The translations under genes were made by a program, and so were the position numbers. 64,000 nt of DNA from Macquaria australasica (taxonomy: Eukaryota > Chordata > Actinopteri > Centrarchiformes > Percichthyidae): the NCBI GenBank assembly GCA_005408345.1, contig SEMN01000270.1, positions 124,001-188,000 on the forward strand, given 5' to 3'. Each line of letters opens with the position of its first letter. The stretch's first letter is position 1. Under the pieces are notes generated by a model. That model ran no database searches. It was not told the DNA's origin and worked only from the letters and a program-made list of their open reading frames with translations. Positions 35,901-50,900 of this stretch are shown in pieces.

Positions 35901-38900
35901 TCTGGTACTATAATGTATGGCCATGTTTTGCAATCATGGAGGCACATGGCTGGTGACATTTAAAAGATTCTGCATGATCCTGAACTTCTGCCAGAGTCTA
36001 TACAAGATGTTAATTAGAATACAACATCAATCAGCATGCAGCCGCCTCTTTAAACACATTAAGAATTTTAAATGGCTGCAACATTACTTGACGTCTAGTG
36101 TTCATTTGTCATACTTTTCTCCACAAAAAGAGGTATAGACATGCCTACATGCACATAACAAATCTGAATTTGTTTCAGCTGAAATTTATCACACTTTTCC
36201 TCCAAACAATTGAGGCGATTTCACCCCTAAATACCTTTAACTAGTGACAAGACCAAAACTGGTGAACGAAAACATGCATGCACTCAGCCCTTTATGGCAT
36301 ATGATTTGATGATCCTGGTACAGCCTGTGAAATTATGTGACTGAGACAACTTCCACATTTAAAAAGGACAATACCACTGTGACTGGAGTTATTGCTCATT
36401 TCCTGCATTCCCTTAGTGCTTTATGTCTCAGTAGATCACTTTTCACTTGTGTTTTCATCATGTTGAGATATGTATTTTTCTGTTTTCTCAACTGGTGAAA
36501 CTCCCTGTGTTAAAACTCGAACATAAAAGAGCACACAGATGATTCAATGTGTTTTTGCCTTCGATATATTGCTCAATCATTTATTTGTCTCTTCCTTACT
36601 TGTGTGGCTGTTGAAATTTGCAAAGTTAGCAAAACTGGAGCTGGCGCCTGCATTCATGTTGGGTGGGGCAGCAAAGATGTCTCCACCCAAGTCACTGAGG
36701 AGGTCAAACCTCTTGTCATGGAACTGCTGCTGATGGGTTTGTCCACGGCTCACCACTGGAGACTGGTGGAGACAAGAGACACATTTAAAAAAGCTGCAGG
36801 TATGTGTTGGTCAGCATGTGTGTAAGACTATGAGTCCTTAATAACCTTCACACAAAGTGTAGGAAGGCAAGAAATATGCATTTCAAAAAAGGATCAAGAG
36901 ACATACTTTAACTGATGTGTGAGCCAACATTTCTGGCAATAATTACAAATTCATCATGTGCACGTGTGTGTACACTACATATATCTCACCTGATTAGGTG
37001 GGGTGTTCTTGTTGAGGTGTAGGGAGGGGGCCGACTCCCCCAGCAGGGATTTGAGTGGTCTAACCTCCGGGGTGCTGCTGGTGCTGCTGTTTGAGGAGCC
37101 AGAGATGGAAGCATGGACGGATGCCACTACCTTGGCCTGCTCAGGAGGTACGTACCTAGGAAACAGTTCACATTACATGCATTGCATTACACTACATGCC
37201 AAGCAGCTGTCAAAAATATATCACCAAAAAGAAATTCTATATACACATACACATTTATGCTACTGGGTAATTAGTTAATGGAATAAAAACAAGGCAAAAC
37301 AAGCATTATACAAATCCAAATGTGTTAATGAGGTAAGGCTGACCCGAATGCTATTTTTAGGGCTTTGGAGCTAGCGGACAGGAAATGATTCTTTGAAACT
37401 AAAAGTTATAACAGTGGTATTATTACTGGTGTGTGTATTTCTGTTACAGGAGAGGCCAATGTAGGTGAGAATGCCTGTCTGCCACAAATGGTAGCATGTT
37501 GAGACATTCACTGCTCTTTGCTCTCATTTTGGTCGGACTTCAGAGACTAAACACTAAGAGAAGACAGAAGCACTACTACCTAAACTAACAGGGTTAATAA
37601 TCGAATGGTCGACTATTAGGTGCATAGTCTAAATGAATGTCTGAATATCCAGAAAAAGAACTACATTTGTGTTAATGATCCATCTCAGTTTTTTATGGGA
37701 ATAGTTTAACTGCATAAACTGACAGTCTCACTAAATTTATATTTACTTTTGATGACCAATCCCTAATTTGCATCTATCAATATGACAGGCGCTTGTTTAA
37801 CTTGTTAACTGCTCATAACAGTCACAATGCACCAGTAACAATTATGCTAAACCTCATACATACATACTATAACTTCATGGCACAACTAGATCTTGCACAT
37901 AAAGCAGCTCGACTGTAATGACCTACATTCTGCCCATTTAAAGAAGGGTATCTGGTGGCTTGCTCGAGGCTAACTGCTATGAGCTGCCTGTGAGACATTC
38001 CAAGCCAGAGAGAAGAAAAACACAAAGAAAAGCTACATGTCTGCGCAGTGCACAGCACAGCGCCAGAGGATTGTTCATATCTTTGCACTGCCAGCTTGTA
38101 AAACTGACTTACCATCTCTTCTTCTCATATTTCTCTTGAAGGAACTCCTTGACTTTCTGTGGTTCTCTGAAGTCTGGTATCGAGGAGGTTCTGTCATCAT
38201 AAAGGCCAAGCCAGATCCGTTTACATACCTGGAACACACAGAGTAACAGAACCAGTGATTTTTGGTAGAACATTTCTATAGCACACACAGCTACAAATGA
38301 GTGCAGGGCTTGTCAACCTTCATAATCATCCAATAAATTAAGCCAATGTGAAATAGTGGCACAAGGAAATGAAAAGACAAGCCACAGGTAAACACAGTGA
38401 TGATATGGTTAATCACCTTAAAGCCATTAAGTGCAGGTTAAGTTGAAAAGAGCATTTACTAATGTTCTGAAAATGTAACCATGTGCAAATTAGACCAGGG
38501 CCAGAAAAAATAAGAAGAACAGGGCAAACAGGTTGAATATTGCCTTGCACTGAACCTTGCTTGGTGAAATATTAGTCCATGTCTCACTTTTCTCTGGCCT
38601 TGGGTTTTGGATAGCATTCCTAAAGCATTTGCCTAATCCTGTAAAGAGAGATTTATATGCTTCATGCGTGTGTGTGCACTCAGTATAGGGTGCTGTAGAT
38701 GAAGCGATGGTGCTGCAAGAGGTAGCATGGCTCTTACATTGTACATACACTTCTGCTGCTGTTATTTCTTTAGCTGGCTTTGATGCACATGCACGCTCAC
38801 TTTTTCTTTCAAATTAGTAGGATTTTGAAACTGCAACTGTTGAAAATATAAAGTGCAACCTGTTTTATCAGTTTTTTCTTTGTCAAGTGCTCTCTGTGGA

Positions 38901-41900
38901 AAGACAAAAAGCAACTTGAGGGTGGTAGTATTTATACAGCAGCCTTGAAGGATATATGCATCAGTTCCAACCTTGAGTCTCCTGCATGTCAACCTGCCCT
39001 GCCACTTTGCTGCAGCTTTTAATAGGCTGTGCTTCCCAGGTGGCATTGCTCTATTTCATACTCCGTTTATCAGAAATGTCTCTTGAATGATGATGCACTT
39101 TGGTTCCTCTGTGCAGTACAAATATGTGGTGCTACTCTATCTGATAATGATGGATAGGTGAGAGCTGCAGAATTTGAAGACTCTCACCTCTAACTATTTA
39201 TATAATTTGACATTTTATTTATCTATTTATTCTATTAGTACTTTGCAATATGGTTGAACATTTCTGTTAAATGTTTATTATTTTAAATAAAGAGAGAGGC
39301 CAGGCCTTAATGATTTCTGTCTTTGTCCTGAAAATGATAGGGCTCACTGATTTAAGTGTTGTTTTTTTGTTTTGTTTTTTAAATGGTAAATCTGCCAAAC
39401 ACTTGTTGATTGTCTGCACTGTTCAAAACTAAGCATGTATCAATATAATGCATGAAAAGAGTAACTAGGTCATTGAAATTTACTGCACCTTTAATAGCAC
39501 ACTCACAGCCCAGACATATCATCATCATCATCCCATTAACTTGTTATGGCTAACATATTAGCAAGCAATTGCCTACTTCCACATCCAACAGACACAAAGC
39601 AACATAATGATCCCAGTGAAGTCCTCTGTCTGGCCACCTGATGAAAGTATGTCACAAAATTCACAGCCTGCCAGTGCTGGTTTGGTCCCCACCAACTCCT
39701 GAGAAAATATCTGGGTCTTGTTCAGCTTTCTTCAGCTTGTTGCTTACTATTCTGTCTTCACTAATCATAGGCTAGCAAGAATGATTGACAACTGAATTAT
39801 AAAACAAGGATTTCTTTACTGAAAGGTAATGGTCACGTTACACAGAGACTTCCTCAAACAAAAAACCACTAAGCGCAAAGCATAATAGGCACAAAAGCAC
39901 TATGGGAAATCTACTCCTTTCTACATGTAAACAAACTTAAACCTGTAGTCTTTAACCCTTTTATCAGTTTCTGTATATAAAATCTATTATGTACATCAAA
40001 TAAAATATATTCTAATTAAATCACAATATAATCTCCATCTTTATAACATTAAGTTACAACACTTACTTGTGTGTGTCTGTTGGTTTGTGCTAGGCAGGTA
40101 GTGTACATCATCAATAGAGTACAAAATAGATTTTCAGGCACATTGTTGTTGCATTAATGTAGTTATCACTTTCTACTGTACTGTAATAGGATAGATAGGG
40201 TATTGAGCGTAAAAATATTACTAAAATAGCAATATTCATAATATTGAGATATTTAAAAAAAAAGCAAAATGTGCCCAAATGGCACTAAAATATTGCTATA
40301 ATAATATCAATGCGCTGTGTGTGTTTTTTTTCTTTTTCAAACATAACAGTTTTTTTCTGGCTCAAGGTTGTTGTCTACAGTCTTGCTTGTGAGTAACATG
40401 ATAGATTACGATGACGTGCAGATTCTTACAAAATATCTATGTCCACATTTCTGAGAAGTGCCATTTCATCACCTATCAATATACGATTCTCATATTGTCT
40501 AAAAATATATAATAGATGGACCGTCTGTAAAGCAAACCTGCCAAAGCAGTGGGAAAGTTGGCCTCAACCTCAACAACTGAGACAGGGCAGACCGTCGCCA
40601 TGCCTACCTCATTTCCATGTTTCTGTAGGAACTCGATTTCCTGTTGTGTGAAGGTTGTCATAGAGATGGACTTGACTCTGTGGGGTGGATTCAGTCCTCG
40701 TCTGTGGGTGGAGAAATGGAAACAGGGGTCAGTTTAATTTGAAGACAATGTACATGACAACCTCATCTGGACATACTCCAGATCCCGCCTCTCAGGACGG
40801 GGCCATTTAATTAGCAACAAGCTGACTGGCTGGTGTGTGTAACTGGGGAGAGGAAGACGGCATTTCAGTGAGAAATGACAGAGAAATAATGACAGAAAGA
40901 GAAAGGGAGAAGAACAGAACAAAGGCAGTGGGTGTAACTCTCTAACTCCTATTGACTGAACTGAGGTTGTCAGAACAGTAAAAGAACGAGCGATCTGCCT
41001 TAATATAGAAACTTCCATTATGGAGCAACACCCATTAGCCCACACAGGCCTTGCTCACTTTCCTGAGAAGGTCACAGCTCATGCCACAATGACCCAAATT
41101 AAAAATGCCTGGTAACTGTAATAGTTGAAAAGAGCCATCATTAGGCTTTTATATTAAGCTCCAGGCCTGCTTGCCTGAGTAATTTTTCCTGGACCCACCA
41201 GTAAGTGAAAACTAATGAAGGGCTGGCTTCAAGGTCGCCACCTGTTTTGTCTGTGAAGGCGACCAATCAGCATTTAGCATGTGAGCAGAATGTTTTAACT
41301 GCAACCAGAGGGTAACTGCTAAGCACCACAGTCATCAGAGAACAAGGAAAAGGTAACTTATTGCTGTACAATCTAATATAGAATTGAATCAGAGCTTTCC
41401 ATATTAACGTTTTGTTGCTATACAGTCTTAGAAAGTGGCTTTAACCATTAACTAACTAAAGCCATAATAGGATCCATCGGACTGTGAAAACACAACACCA
41501 ACAGTTACTTTAAATACTTCTGTATACTGCAGCTGAAGTGCTGACCAGTCAATAGAAATAAATAGGAGTCATCCGTCAGATATCATTAAGATAACTTTTA
41601 CGAGCAGCTAAAGCATGTCAGCAGCACAACAGCAGCAGCTGCATTCCTCCAGCAGTGTCTGCGGTCGATTCCTCCATCCACAGTACTGAAGAGTACCCAA
41701 AATCATTCTGACAGCACTCAAGCCCAATAAACAATCTTTTTTTTTTGTGTGTGTAAAGTGTAAAGACTGAAGTAAGTACACTATACATAATCAAACACAA
41801 CCCACCTCAACTTCAAATTTAAACTTTAACTCAAACACACAAACCGGTTTTAATGACCCAGAGACATGGTGACATGACAACCCATTTCAACACACAGAAT

Positions 41901-44900
41901 TAAACAAGGTCTTGTATATAGCCAAACCTATATAGGATTTTTGAGGCTTATACCGATATTTGGTAAAAATCCAGCAATGATATATTGGCCAATGGTAACA
42001 CATAACATACACAAACAATCTTGATACAGATCCCCTAGATTGGTTTGATTTTGAAATTGTGACCAACATACATACTGAGCAGCTGAAAAATCAACTTGTC
42101 AGTTCTTTATGGTGGACAATATATGTAATGGTGACATTGCTTTTAAATTACCTCAGAACTAGTTCTGCATTTCTGTACTGCAATTTCATGTTACTTATCG
42201 GCCGACATACACACCAATATATTGGTGATAAGCTAATGCCAGCAGATATATTGGCCTGATTGATTTATCAGTCTAGAGTCAGCACTAAACATGTAGAGAT
42301 AGTCAAAAACATGTTTAAGTGGGGCAGGGTTTGAGATTAACCATGGCCCGATGGCCCAGGGCCACAAAAAGTTACTTTGTGGCCACCAAATACTCCATGT
42401 AGGTAGCCCCCTGTGGCCACCAAGTCTTATCCCTATACTGCAAGCCTTCACCAAAGCAATGTTACATTTCCACAAAAATCCCGATTCCTTTGCACCTTTT
42501 AGTTCAACATTCTATGATTCTATCTGCGCGAGGAAGCGAGCGAGAGAGAGAGACAGAGAGACAATAACAGAACCTGAACCCTGTAAACTACAAATAATCA
42601 ATTTAAATGGACTCCTGATGGTGAAGTTAGATTTAAAAATGTAATCACTTCACCTGAAATTACTGATGTGGCTGTTACAAAGATTAATTATATTTATCAT
42701 AAATCATCTAAACAGAGACTGAAAAAGGCAGAGTGGTATGACAAGGACTGCAAAAATGTCAGAAGAAAATTAAGACAGCAGTCCAACCTAAAACAGCCAC
42801 AAAACACAGACCTGAGACAAACTTATGTGGAAACAGAGAGAATACAAACGGATAATAAAACAGAAGAAAAAACAACATCACGATCAGAAACTAAGAGAAA
42901 TTGAGGAGTCCATTGATTAAAATCAGTTCTGGGAGAGATGGAACAACAAAAAAGACAACCTGGACCTACAAAATGGTAACATTTGGAAAGATTATTTTGA
43001 AAACTATGAGCAATTTCACCCAACAATCTCAATCAAAAACAGAAACAAATCCACGAAAAATGGACAATCCTTGAATCAACAATCAAAAATAATCAGAACC
43101 CCCTTGATTTCTTAATTACAATGAAAGAATTAGAAAACAGCATCAAAAAACTAAATCCTGGCAAAGCATGTGGAGCTGACGGCATCAGGACAGACATGTT
43201 GAAACACAGCAGCCCTGAGTTGAGATGGGCCCTGCTTCAGCTCTTCAATCTCGTCCTTCAGTCAGGTTGCTTTCCTGAGATCTGGAGCAGGGGGCTTATT
43301 TCCTTAATACTTAAGAGTGGAGATAAATTTGACCCAACTACAGAGGTGTTTGTGTGAGCAGTAATCTGGGGAAGGTTTTCTGCAGCATTATCAATGCCTG
43401 GATGCTGGCCTTCCTTATGGAACACAATGTCCTGAGTAAAGGACAAATTGGCTTTTTACCAAATCACCGCACTACTGACCACGTTTACACTCTACACACT
43501 AATTAATCATCACGTACACCAAAAAAACAAGGGTAAAATTTTTTGCCCTTTATCGATTTTAAAAAGGCTTTTGATTCTATTTGGCAAGAGGGACTACATT
43601 ATAAAATTCTCCAAATCGGAGTGGGGGGAAACTTTATGACATAATTAAGTCAATGTATGTCAATAATAAATGTGGAGTCAAAAATGGTATCAAAACTACA
43701 GATGTCTCCACTCAAGGGAGAGGCGTCTTTCAAGGCAACAGCTTGTCTCCAACTCTATTTAACATCTACATTAATGACCTAGCAGTACAATCTGGAACCC
43801 CTGGCCTAACCCTTAACAATAAGGAAGTTAAATTCCTGCTCTGTGCTGATGACCTGGTGTTGCCGTCATCCACACAACAAGGACTACAGCAGCACCTGGA
43901 CCTCCTGGAGGAGTACTGTCAGAACTGGGCCCTGACAGTCAACTTTAACAAATCTAAAATCATGATCTTCCAAAAGAAGCCCAGATCCCCAGATCTCAGG
44001 AAAGAAAATATCAGTTCAAATTAGGAAACACTCACCTAGATCACACCCTACACTATGATTACTTGGGGCTTAAAATCAGTGCATCAGGTAACTTTGGTCT
44101 GGCAGTGAATGCACTGAAGCAAAAAGCATGTGGAGCATTTTATGCAATTAAAAGAAAATTTTACAAAATAGACATACCAATTAGAATTTGGACTTAAATA
44201 TTTAACAGTGTAATCCAACCAATCGCCCTCTATGGTAGTGAAGTTTGGGGTCCACTGAGTCATCAGGACTACACTAGATGGGACAAGTATCCCACAGAGG
44301 CCCTGCATGCAGAATTCTGTAGGTCCATATTAAACGGCCAAAGAAAAACACCAACCAATGCATGCAGGGCAGAACTAGGTCGTTACCCATTGATTATTAA
44401 CATTAAAAAAAGAACACTTAAATTTTGGTTACATCTCAAACTGAGCCCCCAAGACACACTGAGTTTTCAGGCACTACAAACCCAACAACTGAACCCCAAA
44501 AAGAGTCCCTTCTGTCAGATGGTCCTGAGACTTACTGATCAAATAACACCCAACACCAGCACTGCTTTCCAACCACTGATAAGAGTAAACCAAATTATTA
44601 AATTAACAAAAGATGCCTATCTGGAACACTGGACCGATCAAACCAAAACTCAAAACAAACTGAAATACAGATCGGCAGACTCTCTCTTTACTGTCAGAGA
44701 TCCAAAGCAGAGACAGATCCTGACCAAATACAGACTCAGTGACCAGAGGAGAGTCTGTGGTCATTGCACAACATGTGAGGTAGAGACAGAGATGCACTTC
44801 CTCTTAAAATGTGACAGATACAGTCGTATCAGAGTAAAATACTTTAAGAAATTTAATTGGTTAATCCCAAACTTCACAGATCTCAATGACAATGAAAGGC

Positions 44901-47900
44901 AACAGATTGTATTAGGAGAAGGACCTGCAGCAGACTGAGCTGCACAATATGTGACTGCATGTCACAAACTCAGGGACACATAATAAAACATCACTGAATA
45001 TGATAAATAAGTATCTTGACATAGGCTATCACACACCCCCCCCCCCCAAACATGTGTATATAATATTACCTGATGCTTTGGCAATATTGTCTTTGCTACA
45101 CCAACATCAACACACACTTCCACAGTCTCACATATGTGTAGTTAAGGTTTTTGCTCTTTTCCTGATTTTTATGAATTGTACCTTCTGCTCAACTGTCGGG
45201 ACCTGTTGCGAGGACCTCACATTACATCACTGGTTACGTGGTTGTTTACTCTAGTCTTTATGGACCGAGCAAACGCTTAGAAGTTTGTCTGAACACACAC
45301 ACCACTCTCTCCCTGCACTGCGTGGCTCATTTTGAGGCAAAGTTTTGACTTTTAACGTCATTAGCTCTGTAGGTTATGTATGTTATGTCTTTTAGCTAAT
45401 GTTATTGTACTCCGTGTCAGAGCAGCTTCTCTTACATTAGATTTCCACTAAACTCGACAGATCCCATTTATCTAGTTGGCCGTAACGAGAAAAGTCTGCT
45501 TTCCATAAGCGCCGGCTGGTCAAATTGCCGACTAATCAGTCCAGCCGGCTACTTTATTATACTAATTTTTGATTCTAATACAATAGTTTTAATTAATAAG
45601 TTGCGATTCGCTATGCGTTACATTTTACGACCACTAGCCTCCGCATGATGACAGAGAAACGTGCCTGTCTGTCTGTGTCAGTCCCGCCCCCACAGATGTT
45701 TATGGGCTTAATGAAAGAATGAATGATCTTTATTTACACTGCGCTTTTTACAGAAGAGCCATCTCTAAGATGTATTGCAAACACACACTAAATTAAATAG
45801 CCTTTTCTGAATTGTTTTTACATAACTTTACATTTGGGCCACCAAAAACGTACTTTGGTCACCAGATTTAGGGGCTTGGTGGCCCGTGGGGCCAGTGCTT
45901 AAAAATATTAGCGTCAATCCCTGTGGGGCATCAAATATTTTATCCATCCTCCATGAAGTTTTCTTATCAAGGTAGCATTTTTAGCATGTCTAGCCGAGGA
46001 CATACTGCTGGCAATGAAACACTCTAGTTTCGCCAAACTTTTCTCTCAACGTTTTTCTAAACTATTTGACTTTTTTGCCAAGATGTTCTTTAAATACCCT
46101 GTTGCTCACACCGCCTGTTAAACCTCACTTGCATTATCCTGATTCAGCTCTCCAGGCCAATGAAGAAAAACCTGTCCGTTAAGCCATTAGCCAAGTAGTG
46201 TCGAGTCTGATTTTAGGCTATTGGTGGGCTCAGATTCAGTTGTCTCAGACTGTGTCGAGCCGTGTCAAATCTTTCCAGCGCTTGCTCTGTCACTATTTTT
46301 CTGACTGCTGAGCTCCTAAAAAACTCCCAAGCTTAAAAGCATAATGTGTTACTATGACAACCATGAGTTGTCATGTCATTAGCTGCGACATAACTGCATA
46401 TTAAACAGAGTTTGTAATACAAAGATCTTGATATTTATTGCTTTTCTCTCCTGTTGCAAGATGTTTGAAAGCATAAAAGTTAGTTAGTTATTTTTTAATA
46501 TGGTGAAACATTATAAAAAACGGACATAAAATGAACAATGACATGACAAGTCTTGCGGCACCATTGGCACGTCCTCAAGGCACCCCAGGGTGCCACTGCA
46601 CCCACTTTGGGAACCACAGCTCTAGGAAATGAGACCCACAGTGTTACAATTACAAACACAATGTTATACAGTCAGATCCTAAAGGCAGTGAAATACTAGA
46701 CAACACTGCTAAATTATTCACTGCTGTTACCCCTTACAGAAGTGGTTCTCATCTCCACCCATTCTTTAAACATCCATCACTCAAAAAATTAGTACACACA
46801 GTCTGTATGTGAGCATCCAGGTAGGTGTGTAAATTCACATTCAAGAACACAAGACGGGAAACAGATGTATACAAATGACGAGTCACCATGCTTTTGTTAG
46901 GAAGCTGTCCATGTGTCCTTACACAATCATGGAGTAGATCCATGAGAACTACTAGGGCTATTTGTAGGAGTTAGACTTGTATCAGTTGGTGCCCAGTTAC
47001 ATCGTGCTGGTTGCACTTCATGAGAAGACCGTTAAGGCTGAAAGATAGTCACAAACCTAACAGAAAACACCTTAATACAACTGCTGTATTTCAACATTTA
47101 CAGCATCTACCATGGAAATGAAAAGCTGCTTAATCGCCAAATCAATCAAAATACAAAACATTGTAAAATGGATTGGTTGCACCTCCCCAAATGTAGAGAT
47201 TTTAGGGCTGTTGGTCAGACAAAATAAGCAAGACATCACTTAAGGTTCTTAAGATAAATCTAAAAGGTTATTTAAAAAATAATAATTAGCTGTAGCCCTA
47301 TTAATTAGGATTATTGCAAAGGTGTCACTGTTTTGGACAAAACAGTCAGAAGCAAATTTATCAAAAGCAAGAAGCAATAAACTAGTTAAGTGTCGGAAAC
47401 AAATGTATCTGTAGAAAAACAGGAGAGAGTGTGTGTGAATATATTTGAGCTTTGATGTGTTTTTCAGCACCCTGAGGTAGTGAGTGATCAGATCCTAGTC
47501 TCATGAAGATGAAACTAGGTCAGATACAGGGAGAAAGCTCCACTAGCCCTTAAGGTCTAAATACCAGTTGTCCAATTGAGAAATTCTGATACTGACTATT
47601 TTGTTAATTTACTGTATTTCATTAGACTGAGACAATACATTTAAAACGCATTAAAACCATCATATCTGCCTTCCTTGTTTTATTCAAAGTCTTTTTCAAC
47701 TTTGAAAAACCTTATCCACAAACAGGTGCTGCAAAAGGGGGAACCATCTTATAATCAGGGTCGTCTTACATCCAGAGACTGTCGTGTACAATATAACTGT
47801 CAGGTGATTCCTGTGTCCCGGATTCCAGTCTGATACCGAGACCAGCGGCACAATGTTGTGGTTCTACAGTCCCACACACCCCCTATTCCTGCTGGACAAA

Positions 47901-50900
47901 GTAGCCATAAATTTGTGACCGTGTTCAGTGGCAGTTGAATTATATCTGCAGGGAGAATTAAATGACAGCAGTAATTATTAATTGGGTAAAACAAAGAACT
48001 AATAAAATTTCTTCTTACATCATGATATTATACATATCAACAATGTCTGTAACAGCGATTTAATCAAACCATCGCTCGGGCCTAGTTGTTCACCTATTTT
48101 CACATCATGTCTACTGGGTAGCATATTGTATCAGAGAATAGTGTCACATATTGCACAGTAAAATAATTATGACCTAGTCGCTACTGTACATCAGACCAGC
48201 TCAGCTGGGAAAATGCAGCTCATTTGCATACTGTAACAGCTCCAGGGTAAGAGGAACTGGCAATGTTAAGTTTCAAAAGAGAAGAGAGGCTATGCACCAT
48301 CTTTCACTTTGCTGCTTTGAGTCCCTACAAAAAAGGTTGTCTTTTATACCTTTTTCAACAATTTTGTTACGTACCTTTCATCACAAGAAATGCCTATTCT
48401 TAACTTTCATGGCTCACTATCCTATCAGCATTTATGCCAAGTTACACCATCATCAATTTGTCACCCTAACGGTGCTTCACAGACAACACACCTTTTTAAA
48501 GACGAGTTCAAGTCATATCTGTTAACTTGCCATTGCTTAATACTATGCAGGACATTTGGCGTCAGTGACACCTCCCCACCTCTGTCATGTTCTAGTCACT
48601 GTTGGAGCCCTGCTTACTCAGGAACACAGAGGCCAAGTGGGGTTACTTCCTTCCATGAGCAATTCTGCAGAAAGAGACATTGTGAGTGGTGTTCCTCCTG
48701 GGAACGCCTCCACCTTCATAAGGAATGTGTTTACACAGCAGATTCCAACTCCACCCTTTAAACAACCACAACTATGGGGGGAGAAGGCTGTTATGTGGTA
48801 GGTAGTTGTGCCCCTGCTATCACCCCTAAACAATTAAACACTGTTGCTGCCCAAACCGCAAATGAAAATGAAAAGGGCAAACAACTTCCATAAATTGCAA
48901 ATCACTTCTGTGATTGTCTCAGCTATGTCTCTACCTGCCAAATATACCGTTTAGGACTTAACTCAGTTTGAACAAGCAACATACTATGGTGAGTAACAGT
49001 CATAGTGGGTAATCAAGACAGTAACAAAAACAATATATCAAGTCTGAGCACGTATCTGTAGGCGCTCTCTCATAATGCCAACATCGTTGCCTCTGTAGAA
49101 TTAAAAGGAAAGAGAGGCAGACAGTGACTCCTATGCCACTTCCTGTGGCACACATAACAGCACATGGTGCTATGCCACTTCCTGAGCCTACAATCACGCC
49201 TGGCTTCCTGCAGCATACATCAGATCAGGCAGATCTCAATCCTTTCAAATCCACTCTTCTGCTGGGAAGATTGTTGTCTTAATAAAACGTGAGTGAGAAT
49301 GACAGCAGAAGAAAAAGAAGGGGGGGGGGGGGGGGGTTGTGAATTGTGATCTCAAGCTATAAAAGAACTCAATTAACTCAGATTACAGACTTTAATACCA
49401 TAGGGTGAGCAGATGGGAAATTCAGTGGAGTCCCCGCAGACCCACTGGTGAAGTGAAATAGAGGGCAAACTCTGCCCATTACTGAGCAACAAACACTTTC
49501 CCTTTCCACTGCAATATTATTAGAATAATCATTATTCACAAATGGAAAAAGGCAGGGTGATTTCCATAAAGCATTAAGAAGGACCAGAGCAGGCTGCTAA
49601 CTGTGTGAATGAGCAGAACAGGATGGACGGATGAACAGCTTATTGAGTTACCTGCTAATTAACTCTTCTCTAATGTTTTCACCTACAAAGGCGTGTGATA
49701 AGTAAACCTAATTTATACCCTTACAAAAACCAAGGTAAACTATTTGTGAGCAAAGGTGGGACTTGATGGGAAAGAGAGGACCATGATTCTCGATTTTAAC
49801 AATTTGGAGACAACACCATACCTATTTTGCAATGTTTGTAAAGGTGGAAAACTGAGCTGTTTGGTTTTTAGCACTTGATGTATGAGGGAATAATTTGGTT
49901 TACAGTGAACCACACGCTGATACACTTACAAGAAAAAGCAGCGTAATCCTCAAAAGCCTTCAGAGGAGAGCAATTATGTGCAGATTAGCACAATGTCATG
50001 CAATATATATAGATAGTATAAGGCAAACAATTCCTCCATGTTGTGTGTCAAACTCATTTATTTTGCAATAGATTAAAAACCTGTCACTATCACGCAACTT
50101 TGGATTTGTTTCTAGATGTGGCCAGCATCTCATATAGCCAGAAAGCGTTGCAAAAACGTTACAAAAATGTTTTTAACATGCAAAATTTGACAGCTGGAAT
50201 GAGGTGGGATATCTTTAGCTGAATAAGAAGAAACGGAATGCTCCACTAATCCCAAATCACAAGCTACAGATGCTTGGTTACACAACTGCACAGCAAAGCT
50301 TTAAGTCAACCAAACGCTACCTAAAGTCACACCCAGCTACACTGGAACTATAAATGCTGTGGAGAGGTTTTTCTTTTTTTTTTTTAAGTAGGAGGTAAAC
50401 TACTACCTGAATTCGCGCAAAAGGTTTTAGTCCGCAGACCGTCAAAAAAAGAGTGAAAGTCTTGCTGGTATTTTTGTCAGTGTACATCTGTCAGAGACTG
50501 ACTAGTGGGGGTATATACCATAACCAATCAATTAGCGGTTAGCTCAGTTACAAGGTTGCCAGCAACTGGTAGTAGCAGCTGGCTGCTGGCTTACCTGTGG
50601 ACCTAGCTTGCGTGTGTCAGATAAATTCACTGGCTAGCACTGGAAGCTAAAGTTAGCTTAGATCTGGGGCGATTGCTACGTTAGCTTGCTGTGCTGAGCG
50701 CCGACACCTCCGTGTACCCCGCCCAGCACAGACCAGCCCAGCCCAGCCCAGCACAGCAAGACAATGTCAAAACAGCTAAACTCACGCTGGTACTACTGGG
50801 TACCTGGCGTATGTAACGTCAGCTAGCGCCAGCTGGCTAACTGGCTTGGGTTGCAGCGTACCAAAACGTTATATCGTGTGCGCCATGTCTAGTTGAGCTA

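Larger units (their letters stand above)
42327..45922. mobile_element. hAT-like element bracketed by an 8-bp duplication, containing a LINE
   Basis: The direct repeat GTGGGGCA occurs at 42319-42326 and 45923-45930. Immediately inside, the left end reads (CA)GGGTTTGAGATTAACC and the right end, reverse complemented, reads (C)AGGGATTGACGCTAAT, an imperfect terminal inverted repeat. Both ends also carry GGGCCACCAA-type blocks. Eight-base duplications and CAGGG ends are hallmarks of hAT transposons. The exact boundary is ambiguous by one or two bases because the duplication ends in CA. No transposase frame was recognised. About 2.4 kb of the interior is a non-LTR retrotransposon. Confidence 0.65.

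Noticed and set aside
42660..44940. Active retrotransposon
   Set aside because: Multiple frameshifts and stops break the ORF, and the endonuclease domain is missing.
46540..46630. Short palindromic GGCACC/GGTGCC block as a regulatory element
   Set aside because: It looks like a decayed dispersed repeat and has no promoter context; too little remains to classify it.
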